Assembly: GCA_046758905.1 (NCBI GenBank)
Contig: JBHIBC010000089.1
Location: forward strand, 1 to 10,220
Reading direction: 5' to 3'
Length of the DNA: 10,220 nt
Source: JBHIBC01 sp046758905
GTDB lineage: Bacteria > Acidobacteriota > Polarisedimenticolia > Gp22-AA2
Part shown: piece after piece, positions 1 to 6,231 of the stretch
Numbering within the stretch: position 1 is the first letter of the stretch
Layout of the letters: each line of letters starts with the position of its first letter
The notes under the pieces: model-generated
What the model was told of the DNA's origin: nothing
What the model saw: only the letters and a program-made list of their open reading frames with translations
Databases searched by the model: none
Program-made: the position numbers and the translations under genes

Positions 1-175
1 TTACTTCGCGCTCATCCGCGACGTGCTGCGCGAGCACACCACGCTGGTGCAGCGGGAGGACCCCCTCTTCCCGATCGACGCCGACGGACAGACGAACTAC
101 GAGGTGAAGTACATGCGGGAGGGGCGCATCATCCACCGCGCGAGCTACGCGCGGCTCACTCGATCTCCACGATGA
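1..175 (+). CDS. C-terminal end of an unrecognised protein (5' end outside window)
   Basis: The first complete codon is at 2 and the TGA stop is at 173-175, giving 57 residues that begin YFALIRDVLREH. Coding is supported by third codon positions that are nearly all G or C up to the last few codons, and by a protein-like composition with alternating charged and hydrophobic residues (for example NYEVKYMREGRIIHRASY). I do not recognise the family and assign no function. This is the only gene read from the plus strand. It converges on the Rieske gene and overlaps its 3' end by 20 bases (156-175). The last five codons before the stop (act cga tct cca cga) lose the G/C third-position habit, as if the original stop was lost and the frame ran on into antisense sequence. 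Confidence 0.6.
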   Translation, partial: YFALIRDVLREHTTLVQREDPLFPIDADGQTNYEVKYMREGRIIHRASYARLTRSPR

Positions 176-467
176 TCTGCCCCGCCTCCACGCGGACCGG
201 GTAGCAGGCCACCCTGACCTCCGGGTCGATCGGCGAGACGCCCGTGCGCACGTCGAAGGTCCAGCCGTGCCACGGGCAGGAGACCGCGCCCGACTCCTCC
301 AGATACCCGTCGCCGAGCGGTCCCCCCTGGTGGGGGCACGTGTTGTCGAGGGCGTAGAGGGTCCCCTGGAAATTGAAGATGGCCACCACGTGCCCGTCCA
401 CCTGCACCATCTTGCCGGCTCCCGGCGGAACCTCCGCCGCCGGGCCGCAGCGCCCCTTGATCGCCAT
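156..467 (-). CDS. Rieske-type [2Fe-2S] ferredoxin
   Basis: A 103-residue soluble Rieske protein, probably a small electron carrier like the ferredoxin components of dioxygenases or NirD-type proteins. The cluster motifs are complete: CPH at residues 44-46 and CPWH at 64-67 give the two Cys and two His ligands, with the typical downstream GWTFDVRTG. There is no signal peptide, membrane helix or attached catalytic domain, so it should be cytoplasmic. Two adjacent ATGs (468-470 and 465-467) are possible. The second lies 5 bases from the GGAG of the purine-rich run at 471-478, so I chose it. The first would overlap the upstream stop as ATGA. Either way the gene is translationally coupled to the unknown gene before it. 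No oxygenase partner is in the window, so its redox partner is unknown. Confidence 0.93.
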   Translation of the reverse strand: MAIKGRCGPAAEVPPGAGKMVQVDGHVVAIFNFQGTLYALDNTCPHQGGPLGDGYLEESGAVSCPWHGWTFDVRTGVSPIDPEVRVACYPVRVEAGQIIVEIE

Positions 468-829
468 CATCCCTCCCCGCGAATCAGCTCGTTCTCGATG
501 TTGGTCGTGCCGTAGGAGCAGCCGGTGCCCCGTCGGATGCGGTGCGCCACCACGGCGATCGCCCGGCGCACGCCCGGGGTCTTCTCCGGATCGGTCAGCG
601 GCTCCAGTCGCACGATCAGCCCCCGTTCCCTCAGGCACAGCTGGATGAAGAACTTCTGCGTGTGACCGCGATCGACGACCAGGGTCTCGACGAGCGCCTC
701 CCGGCCGCCGCGCTCGAGGTACAGGCGTCCCCCCTTGACGATCCGGTCCCCCTCGCGGACGAGGAACGGGCCGAGAAGGCGCCGGCAGTCGTCGATGCTG
801 ATCCGGCCCTCGAGGACGACGTGTGGCAC
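467..829 (-). CDS. Conserved-looking hypothetical protein, 120 aa
   Basis: I do not recognise this family. It is probably real: it fits exactly between bcp (18-base gap) and the Rieske gene (stop overlaps the next start), and it reads as a folded mixed alpha/beta protein with no membrane segment or signal peptide. The start is GTG at 827-829, behind only a weak GGGG-type ribosome site. Notable parts are an N-terminal strand PHVVLEG, a central segment KFFIQLCLRERGLIVRLEP and a distinctive C-terminal GTGCSYGTTNIENEL (about residues 101-115). Cysteines are at 15, 65 and 104, not in a CxxC pattern. Its position between a peroxiredoxin and a ferredoxin hints at a redox-related role, which is inference only. 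Confidence 0.75.
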   Translation of the reverse strand: MPHVVLEGRISIDDCRRLLGPFLVREGDRIVKGGRLYLERGGREALVETLVVDRGHTQKFFIQLCLRERGLIVRLEPLTDPEKTPGVRRAIAVVAHRIRRGTGCSYGTTNIENELIRGEG

Positions 830-847
830 GGACGGCCCCGCCGCAGG

Positions 848-1333
848 TCAGGACAGCTCGTCCTGGACGAACCTCAGGACCTCGGCGGCGTGCTCCCCGA
901 CCCTCACGCGCGGGTAGACCATCCGGATCGTCCCCCTCTTGTCGATGACGAAGGTGGTCCGGTGGATGCCCAGGAACTCCCGGCCCATGAAGCTCTTCTT
1001 GCCGAAGACGCCGTACGCCCTACAGACCTCGGAGTCCGGATCGCTGAGCAGCAGGAACGGGAGCCGGAGCTTGGACGAGAACCTCTCGTGGGAGGATAGG
1101 CTGTCGCGGCTGACGCCGACGACGATCGTATCGCGCGCCTCGAACAGGCCCACCGCGTCCCGGAAGCCACGCGCCTCGACCGTGCAGCCGGGGGTGTCAT
1201 CCTTGGGGTAGAAGTAGAGGACGAGGTTCTTCCTGCCGAGGAAATCCTCCAGCGACACCCGCTTGCCCCCCGTCCCCATCAGCGCGAACGCGGGCGCCCT
1301 CGATCCGACCTGCGGCCGTCCGTTCGTCTCCAT
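848..1333 (-). CDS. bcp: Peroxiredoxin, Bcp/PrxQ family
   Basis: A thiol peroxidase that reduces hydrogen peroxide and organic hydroperoxides in the cytoplasm, 161 residues, normal for the family. The peroxidatic site is intact: FYPKDDTPGCTVEARGFRD puts the peroxidatic Cys at 50 after the Pro-Gly. The usual second Cys five residues later (CTxEAC) is Arg 55. The alternative helix-3 resolving position (HxxFC) is Ser (HERFSS). The only other cysteine is Cys104 in SDPDSEVCRAYGV, matching the third, usually non-essential Cys of E. coli BCP. It may therefore work as a 1-Cys enzyme recycled by an outside thiol. ATG 1331-1333 is chosen because GGAGG lies 6 bases before it and the family starts here; an upstream in-frame ATG would add a low-complexity arginine-rich leader. 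It heads a three-gene unit with the unknown protein and the Rieske ferredoxin. Confidence 0.95.
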   Translation of the reverse strand: METNGRPQVGSRAPAFALMGTGGKRVSLEDFLGRKNLVLYFYPKDDTPGCTVEARGFRDAVGLFEARDTIVVGVSRDSLSSHERFSSKLRLPFLLLSDPDSEVCRAYGVFGKKSFMGREFLGIHRTTFVIDKRGTIRMVYPRVRVGEHAAEVLRFVQDELS

Positions 1334-1399
1334 CCGTCGCCTCCGGCTTGCACCGATCGCCGCGCGGGCGCGCGGAACCGGCCTGGGCATGAACAGGAG

Positions 1400-1408
1400 A
1401 TCTTACCA
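1400..1408 (-). promoter_or_regulatory. Candidate extended -10 promoter element for bcp
   Basis: On the minus strand this reads TGGTAAGAT, a TGn plus a 4/6 -10 hexamer, 66 bases before the bcp start and just downstream of the GC-rich hairpin that closes the previous operon. No -35 hexamer is visible at 16-18 bases. The support is position plus the extended -10 only. Confidence 0.3.
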
Positions 1409-1412
1409 CACC

Positions 1413-1437
1413 GCCCGCGGGGCTCCCGGCCGCGGGC
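1413..1437 (-). terminator. GC-rich stem-loop after the iscU-nuo-mrp operon
   Basis: A perfect 8-bp inverted repeat (GCCCGCGG / CCGCGGGC) with a 9-base loop starts 13 bases beyond the stop of the CBU_0592-like gene. There is no U-run after it on the minus strand, so if it ends transcription it is not a textbook intrinsic terminator. It could instead act as a 3'-end stabiliser or a pause site. Its place between two operons supports a boundary role. Confidence 0.45.
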
Positions 1438-1450
1438 CATCCGTCGGATC

Positions 1451-1699
1451 TCAGGTCCCCTGCGTGGGGCCTCGCGCGACCCGAACGACGGCGGCGAGGC
1501 TGATGGCCGTCCAGACGGCCTCGAGGACGATGAACCCGATCTGAACGGTCTCGATCGCCACCGCGCAGAGCACCAGGGCGCCTACGGCATTGAGGAGATG
1601 GTAGGCGAGCGACTCGCGCCCCAGCCTGCCGGCCTGGTGCGCCGCGTAGGCGAGGAGGAGCAGGGCCGCTCCCACAAGCGAGGCGAGCTGGATCATCAT
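1451..1699 (-). CDS. Small membrane protein, CBU_0592-like family
   Basis: An 82-residue inner-membrane protein with three predicted helices (about residues 4-21, 32-50 and 53-74) and a short basic tail. The pattern of an N-terminal leucine-rich helix, then GRLGRESLAYHLLNAVGAL, then an aromatic final helix with W63 matches the small CBU_0592-like family as I remember it. The function of that family is not known to me. It starts 7 bases after the stop of the SurA-like gene, so it is the last gene of the operon and is followed by a stem-loop. Two adjacent ATGs (1697-1699 and 1694-1696) are possible. The nearest purine-rich site, GGGAGGG, is about 13 bases upstream, so expression probably depends on coupling. 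Confidence 0.8.
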   Translation of the reverse strand: MMIQLASLVGAALLLLAYAAHQAGRLGRESLAYHLLNAVGALVLCAVAIETVQIGFIVLEAVWTAISLAAVVRVARGPTQGT

Positions 1700-1706
1700 G
1701 GTCCGT

Positions 1707-2729
1707 CTATGGCCCTCCCTCGAGCAGTCGTTCGATCCGCGCCGCCTCGCGCAGCGAGGCGACGTAGGCCTCGATCCGCGCCTCGCGCTCGATCGCCGTG
1801 ACGCGCTTGCGGATTCTCTCCCGGGCCTCCCCGAAGGGGATGGCGCCGGCGGGCCGGCGCTCCCCCGCCAGCAGGATGTGGTAGCCGAGGCGCGTCTCGA
1901 CGACGTCGCTGATCTCGCCCGGCGCCAGCTGGAAGGCGGCCCTCTCGATCGCCGGAGGAGCGCCGGCCCCGCGGATCAGCAGGCCGACGTCGCCGCCGCG
2001 ATCCGCGCCGGGGCCCTCCGAGTGCCGGCGCGCCAGCTCCGCGAAATCCCCTCCCGCACGAAGCTCCTTCAGGATCGCCTCGATCTTCTCGCGCGCCCGG
2101 AGGCGGGCGGCCGGGGAGGCATCGGCCGGCGCCCGCACCACGATCTGCTTCAAGGCCACCGCCTCGCGGCGCCGCATCTCCCCCGGATTCCGCTCGTAGT
2201 ACCTGCGGAGCTCCTCGTCCCCGACCTCGATGTCGCCGGCGACCTCGGTGTCGATGAACCGGGCCACGATCAGGCTCCGGCGGATCTGCTCCAGGAGCTC
2301 GGTCTCGGACATGCGGTGCTCCTCGAGGAACGCCTCCAGCCCTCCGGAGGCCTCGAGGCCGGCCCGGAACGACCGCAGCGCCGCGGCGACCTCCTCGTCC
2401 TCCGCCGCGACCCCGGCGCGCTCGGCCCGCTGATACAGAAGCTCGCTGTCGATCAGCCGCTCGAGCACCGTCTTCCTGACGGCGGCCAGCTCGGCCCGTC
2501 CCACGGGGCCGGACCGTCTCCCCGCGAACTGCCGCTGCACCGCGAGGTCGAAGTCGCGCCGCAGGATCGCCCGGCCGTTGACCCGCGCCACCACGTCCTC
2601 GGGCCCGGCCCGCGCTCCCGGCGACGCCGACCCTCCGGCCGCGAGTGAGCAGGCCATCAGCCCCGCCGCGAGGCGGAGTGCCCTTCCAGCCGACGGGGCG
2701 CGAGGCAGCTCGGGATGGGGTCGACTCAC
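1707..2729 (-). CDS. SurA-like periplasmic chaperone / parvulin-type peptidyl-prolyl isomerase
   Basis: A 340-residue exported foldase. Residues 1-42 are a signal sequence (basic start, hydrophobic ALRLAAGLMACSLAA, then small residues). LMAC at 23-26 resembles a lipobox but has Met at -2, so lipidation is only possible. About residues 46-180 form the helical SurA_N/PrsA-type chaperone region (VVARVNGRAILRRDFD, then LERLIDSELLYQRAE). About 190-290 is one parvulin domain with the DFAELARRHSEGPGADRGGDVG core and the end motif LGYHIL (281-286). A final helix follows. E. coli SurA has two parvulin domains, so this is a shorter form like PpiC/PrsA-type proteins. The start is GTG, supported by GGGGAGG at 2735-2741 with a 5-base spacer. 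It follows mrp by 17 bases. Its link to the Fe-S genes is unclear. Confidence 0.92.
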   Translation of the reverse strand: MSRPHPELPRAPSAGRALRLAAGLMACSLAAGGSASPGARAGPEDVVARVNGRAILRRDFDLAVQRQFAGRRSGPVGRAELAAVRKTVLERLIDSELLYQRAERAGVAAEDEEVAAALRSFRAGLEASGGLEAFLEEHRMSETELLEQIRRSLIVARFIDTEVAGDIEVGDEELRRYYERNPGEMRRREAVALKQIVVRAPADASPAARLRAREKIEAILKELRAGGDFAELARRHSEGPGADRGGDVGLLIRGAGAPPAIERAAFQLAPGEISDVVETRLGYHILLAGERRPAGAIPFGEARERIRKRVTAIEREARIEAYVASLREAARIERLLEGGP

Positions 2730-2746
2730 GCGGACCTCCCCGCGCT

Positions 2747-3829
2747 TCAGGTGCGCGCGGCGATCTCGGTCTCGTGCTTCCGGTACGTGGCGACGCTGAT
2801 GATCGCCGCCAGCTTCTCGGCGATCTCCTTGAAGGCGAGGGCGGGGCCCGACTTGGGGTCGTAGACGACCGGCGGGCGCCCGTCGTCACCGCCCTGGCGC
2901 ACGAGGATGTCGAGGGGGACCTCCCCGAGGAAGGCGGTCCCGAACTTCTCCGCGGCCCTCCGGCCGCCGCCGTGGCTGAAGATCTCGGCGCGCTCGCCGC
3001 AGTGCGGGCAGTTGAAGTACGACATGTTCTCGACCACTCCCAGGATCGGCACGTTCACGGTGCGGAACATCGCCGCCGCCTTGCGGACGTCGGACAGGGC
3101 CACGTCCTGCGGCGTGGTGACCAGCACGGCCCCGGTCAGCGGGATGACCTGGGACAGGGTGAGCTGCACGTCGCCCGTCCCCGGCGGCATGTCGATGAAC
3201 ATGTAATCGAGCTTCCCCCAGGCCACGTCGCCCAGGAACTGCTTCATCGCTCCGTGGAGCATCGGCCCCCGCCAGATCACTGGCTGATCCTCTTTCAGGA
3301 AGAAGGCCATCGACATCAGCCTCAGCCCGTGCGCCTCGACCGGGAGGATCGTCTTGTCGCGGATCTCCGGGCGCGCGGTCACGCCCAACATCTGGACCAG
3401 GTTGGGGCCGTACACGTCGGCGTCGAGCAGACCGACCGCGGCCCCCGCGCGCGCGAAGGCGAGCGCCAGGCTGGCGGCGATCGTCGACTTCCCGACCCCT
3501 CCCTTTCCCGAGCCCACGGCGACGGTGTTGGCCACCTCCGGGATGAGGTCGCCCGTCGTCTCGATGCTGCGGCGGACCTTCGCCCCCATCCGGAGGTCGA
3601 TCGTCTCGATCCCCGGCAGGCCGGACAGGACCGCCCGGATCTCCTTCTCGATCTGGTCCCGGAGCGGGCACCCGGGAGTCGTGAGGTTGACCGTGAGGGA
3701 GAGACGCCCCTTTCCGACCGCCAGATCCTCCACCATCCCGAGCGCCACGATATCGGTCCCGAGCTCGGGATCCTTGACGGTCCTGAGCGCCTCGAGGACG
3801 CGGGCGGCGTCGATCCGATCTTCCGACAT
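2747..3829 (-). CDS. mrp: Mrp/ApbC-type Fe-S cluster carrier ATPase
   Basis: A 360-residue cytoplasmic P-loop ATPase of the Mrp/ApbC/Nbp35/Ind1 group, which binds and hands on [4Fe-4S] clusters. Residues about 5-85 are an N-terminal MIP18 (DUF59) domain with the conserved TPGCPL (Cys54). The deviant Walker A GSGKGGVGKST is at 106-116, the DADVYGPN switch at 136-143, FIDMPPGTGD at 211-220, and the paired cluster cysteines are in CPHC (Cys274 and Cys277). The length and all key residues are normal. It starts 9 bases after the methyltransferase stop, behind a modest GGGA site. The mitochondrial member of this family, Ind1/NUBPL, loads clusters into complex I. Its presence beside nuoB and nuoI fits that job here, although bacterial Mrp proteins can serve other targets. 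Confidence 0.97.
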   Translation of the reverse strand: MSEDRIDAARVLEALRTVKDPELGTDIVALGMVEDLAVGKGRLSLTVNLTTPGCPLRDQIEKEIRAVLSGLPGIETIDLRMGAKVRRSIETTGDLIPEVANTVAVGSGKGGVGKSTIAASLALAFARAGAAVGLLDADVYGPNLVQMLGVTARPEIRDKTILPVEAHGLRLMSMAFFLKEDQPVIWRGPMLHGAMKQFLGDVAWGKLDYMFIDMPPGTGDVQLTLSQVIPLTGAVLVTTPQDVALSDVRKAAAMFRTVNVPILGVVENMSYFNCPHCGERAEIFSHGGGRRAAEKFGTAFLGEVPLDILVRQGGDDGRPPVVYDPKSGPALAFKEIAEKLAAIISVATYRKHETEIAART

Positions 3830-3838
3830 GCGCTGTCC

Positions 3839-5077
3839 CTATCCCGCCGCAGACCGGTCGGCCTCCGCGGTCCGGCGCCCGAGGCCGGACGGCGGGCGGC
3901 CCTCCCACGGCGCCGCGAGGCCGGACAGATCCCCCGGCGCCTCACCCGCGCTCAGCACCAGCACTTGGAAGCGCTCGCCCATGCGCTGCGGCAGGATCAG
4001 CTCCTTGAGCGCCTCCCGCTCCCGCAGCGCGCGCACCAGGCGCGCTGCGCGGGATCGGTCCCCGGGCACCGCCGTCGACTCCGGCGCGGCGGGAATCTCC
4101 GGGTCGGACCACAGGTCGAGCGCCCCGAGGGCCAGCAGAAACCTCGCCTGCGACACCAGGCCCAGTCGGCGCGCCCCGGCGCGCTCGGCCGCGCGGGCGA
4201 GGGCCGTGAAGTCGACGTGCGCCGTCAGGTCCTGCTCGCCGGGATTCCGCAGGAAGTCCTCGCCGGTGCGGTGCCCGTGGTAGGCGAGCAGCGTCCCGCG
4301 CCGGCGCGCGGGATGGTAGAGCCCGCGCGCCTCGTATCCGTAGTCGACGATCAGCACGTATCCCCGCTCCAGAAGCCCCACCGCCCAGGCCATCCAGCGC
4401 GGGGCGGCCAGGTTCAGATCGACCTCCTGCCCGTCCTCCGGCGCGATGCACGACTCATCGAGGAAGCGCTGGAGCGAGGGGGTGGAGGGAGGCGCCAGCA
4501 CCTCCACCAGGGCGCCGTCCCGCTCGTCCACGTGGATCTCGCGCGGCCCCTGCGGGGTCCCCAGGAGGCGGTGGACCGGGAAGGCGTCCACGACCTCGTT
4601 GGCGAACAGGCAGCCGACGAACGGGCCCTCCGATTCCAGCCGCCGCGGGGAGGCCCACTCGACGCGCACCGGCGTCCGCCGGCCCAGGCGGGCCCGCTGG
4701 CGGGCCCGAAGCGCGGGACTGGGATCCACCAGGAGGTAGCGCAGCGCGCGCGCGAAGCCCCTCGAGCGCGACGCGGCGCGCAGGAAGTCCTCGGCGAAAC
4801 GTCCCTCCCCGGGGCCGAACTCGACGAACGTGAAGGGATCGGGGCGGGAGCACTTCCGCCACATCTGCTCGACTTGTCGCGCGACCAGGGTCCCGAACGC
4901 CCCGTGGATGCCGCTGCTCGTCACGTAGTCGCGGCCGCCGCCGCCGAGCCCGCGCGTGTAGTACCCGTGTCGCGGGTGATAGAGACAGATCTCCATGAAG
5001 CGGGCGAAGGGGATCGGCCCCCGCGCGCCGATCTCGGACAGGATCTCGGCCGTGAGGGACGAGCAGGGGCCCTGCAT
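3839..5077 (-). CDS. MidA/NDUFAF7-family SAM-dependent methyltransferase
   Basis: A 412-residue class I methyltransferase of the MidA/NDUFAF7 (DUF185) family. Residues 20-40 carry the family start GPIPFARFMEICLYHPRHGYY. The SAM-binding loop is VEFGPGEGR (85-93). LFANEVVDAFPVHR (157-170), VDYGYE (244-249), LLAYHGH (263-269) and DLTAHVDF (283-290) are all typical. The human relative NDUFAF7 methylates an arginine of NDUFS2, the complex I 49-kDa subunit equivalent to NuoD, early in assembly. It sits 6 bases after nuoB and 9 bases before mrp, so a complex I target such as NuoD is a reasonable inference, though nuoD is not in the window. The ribosome site is weak, but the start is fixed by the conserved N-terminus. 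The last 30 or so residues are Pro/Gly/Arg-rich and unlike the core. Confidence 0.93.
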   Translation of the reverse strand: MQGPCSSLTAEILSEIGARGPIPFARFMEICLYHPRHGYYTRGLGGGGRDYVTSSGIHGAFGTLVARQVEQMWRKCSRPDPFTFVEFGPGEGRFAEDFLRAASRSRGFARALRYLLVDPSPALRARQRARLGRRTPVRVEWASPRRLESEGPFVGCLFANEVVDAFPVHRLLGTPQGPREIHVDERDGALVEVLAPPSTPSLQRFLDESCIAPEDGQEVDLNLAAPRWMAWAVGLLERGYVLIVDYGYEARGLYHPARRRGTLLAYHGHRTGEDFLRNPGEQDLTAHVDFTALARAAERAGARRLGLVSQARFLLALGALDLWSDPEIPAAPESTAVPGDRSRAARLVRALREREALKELILPQRMGERFQVLVLSAGEAPGDLSGLAAPWEGRPPSGLGRRTAEADRSAAG

Positions 5078-5083
5078 CCGAGG

Positions 5084-5659
5084 CTACGGGCCCGCGCCCG
5101 CGGGCTCGCGCGACCCGCCCCGCCCGCGTCTCGCGGCGCGCGCCCGCTCCTGCACCAGCCGCTGGACCTGCATGACTCCCTCGATCAGCGCCTCCGGGCG
5201 CGGCGGGCAACCCGGGACGTAGACGTCCACCCGGATGATCTCGTCCACCCCCTGGGTGACCGAGTACGAGCGGAACATCCCGCCCGACGAGGCGCAGGCG
5301 CCCATCGCGATCACCCACTTCGGCTCCGGCATCTGGTCGAAGATCCGCTTCACCGCGGGGGCCATCTTCTTGGTCACCGTCCCGGCGACGATCATCATGT
5401 CCGCCTGGCGCGGCGAGAACCGCAGGGCCTCGGCGCCGAAGCGCGACAGATCGTAGCGGGGGGCCACCACCGCCATCAGCTCGATGGCGCAGCAGGCCAG
5501 CCCCATCGGCATCGGCCACAGCGAGTTCTTGCGGCCCCAGGCGACGTAATCCGCCAGCCGGGTCGTCAGCACCCACTGCTCGAGGGGGCGCTCCTCCCCG
5601 GCCTCGCGGATCCCCTTCGCGAGGGCCGCACCGGCATCCGCCGCTGCCTTCTCGGTCAT
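5084..5659 (-). CDS. nuoB: NADH-quinone oxidoreductase subunit B
   Basis: The peripheral-arm subunit of respiratory complex I that holds the terminal N2 [4Fe-4S] cluster and helps form the quinone site, 191 residues. All four N2 ligands are present: adjacent Cys56-Cys57 in GLACCAIE, Cys122 in MGACASSGG and Cys151 in VPGCPPRPE. YDLSRFGAEALRFSPRQAD and AGTVTKKMAP are also classic NuoB sequence. The ATG (5657-5659) overlaps the nuoI stop as ATGA. There is no clear ribosome site, so it probably depends on coupling to nuoI. An Arg/Gly-rich tail of about 18 residues extends past the core. In common nuo operons nuoB lies next to nuoA, nuoC and nuoD. Here it follows nuoI, with iscU before the pair and a methyltransferase after it, so the rest of complex I must be encoded elsewhere. 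Confidence 0.98.
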   Translation of the reverse strand: MTEKAAADAGAALAKGIREAGEERPLEQWVLTTRLADYVAWGRKNSLWPMPMGLACCAIELMAVVAPRYDLSRFGAEALRFSPRQADMMIVAGTVTKKMAPAVKRIFDQMPEPKWVIAMGACASSGGMFRSYSVTQGVDEIIRVDVYVPGCPPRPEALIEGVMQVQRLVQERARAARRGRGGSREPAGAGP

Positions 5660-6222
5660 CGCGCCGCCGCCCGGCCGGCCGCGGCCGGCTCCGCCCGGGC
5701 CGTGGCCCCGGCGCCGCCGGTCAGCCGCCCCCACTTCCTGATCGGGTCGTGCCGGACGCCCCCCATCTCCAGCAACCTCTCCATCGGGAAGATCATCTCG
5801 TCGCGACTCAGGCCGACCGTCGTGTACTCCTTGGTCAGGAAGATGGCCTGCTCGGGGCAGACCTCCTCGCAGTAGCCGCACATGATGCAGCGCAGCATGT
5901 TGATGTCGAACCTCCTCGGCGCCTTTTCCACTCCCGTGTCGATCTCCCGGGCCTCGATCTCGATGGCCTTGGGCGGGCAGACGTACTCGCACAGGAAGCA
6001 GGCGACGCATTTCACCCGGCCGTCGTCGTCCCGCACCAGCGCGGGGAGCCCCCGGAAACCCTCCGGCATGTTCCACTTCTCCTCAGGGTACTGCATCGTC
6101 ACCTTCGGCCGGAACAGGTGACGGAAGGTGATCCACATCCCCTTGAGGATCGAGGGCAGGTAGGTGGCGGCCAGGAGGCCGCGCCTCGCGACGCGCCGCA
6201 CCGGCTTACCCGCGAGTGGCAT
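5656..6222 (-). CDS. nuoI: NADH-quinone oxidoreductase subunit I (8Fe ferredoxin subunit)
   Basis: The complex I subunit carrying clusters N6a and N6b, which pass electrons to N2 in NuoB, 188 residues. Two full CxxCxxCxxxCP motifs are present: Cys72, 75, 78, 82 in CVACFLCEYVCPP and Cys112, 115, 118, 122 in CIMCGYCEEVCPE. An N-terminal stretch (about residues 15-40, LLAATYLPSILKGMWITFRHLF) is the amphipathic or hydrophobic part that lies against the membrane arm. The ATG at 6220-6222 has GAGG 7 bases upstream and follows iscU by 9 bases. The last 20 residues are Ala/Arg/Gly-rich. NuoI and NuoB touch each other in the assembled enzyme, so the nuoI-nuoB pairing joins the two cluster subunits nearest the quinone. 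Confidence 0.98.
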   Translation of the reverse strand: MPLAGKPVRRVARRGLLAATYLPSILKGMWITFRHLFRPKVTMQYPEEKWNMPEGFRGLPALVRDDDGRVKCVACFLCEYVCPPKAIEIEAREIDTGVEKAPRRFDINMLRCIMCGYCEEVCPEQAIFLTKEYTTVGLSRDEMIFPMERLLEMGGVRHDPIRKWGRLTGGAGATARAEPAAAGRAAAR

Positions 6223-6231
6223 CGTCTATCC

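Noticed and set aside
2648..2662. Lipobox in the SurA-like signal peptide (LMAC)
   Set aside because: Met at the -2 position is outside the usual consensus and a signal peptidase I site among the small residues after it is equally possible; lipidation is noted but not claimed.
1696..2889. A 397-codon minus-strand frame overlapping the SurA-like gene and the end of mrp
   Set aside because: It is out of frame with two well-supported proteins and its product is Arg/Gly-rich without any recognisable domain.
2645..5875. A stop-free plus-strand frame of 1076 codons
   Set aside because: It lies antisense to nuoB, the methyltransferase, mrp and part of the SurA-like gene, all with clear family motifs. 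Its translation is low-complexity Arg/Pro/Gly/His-rich, as expected for an antisense frame in high-GC DNA.
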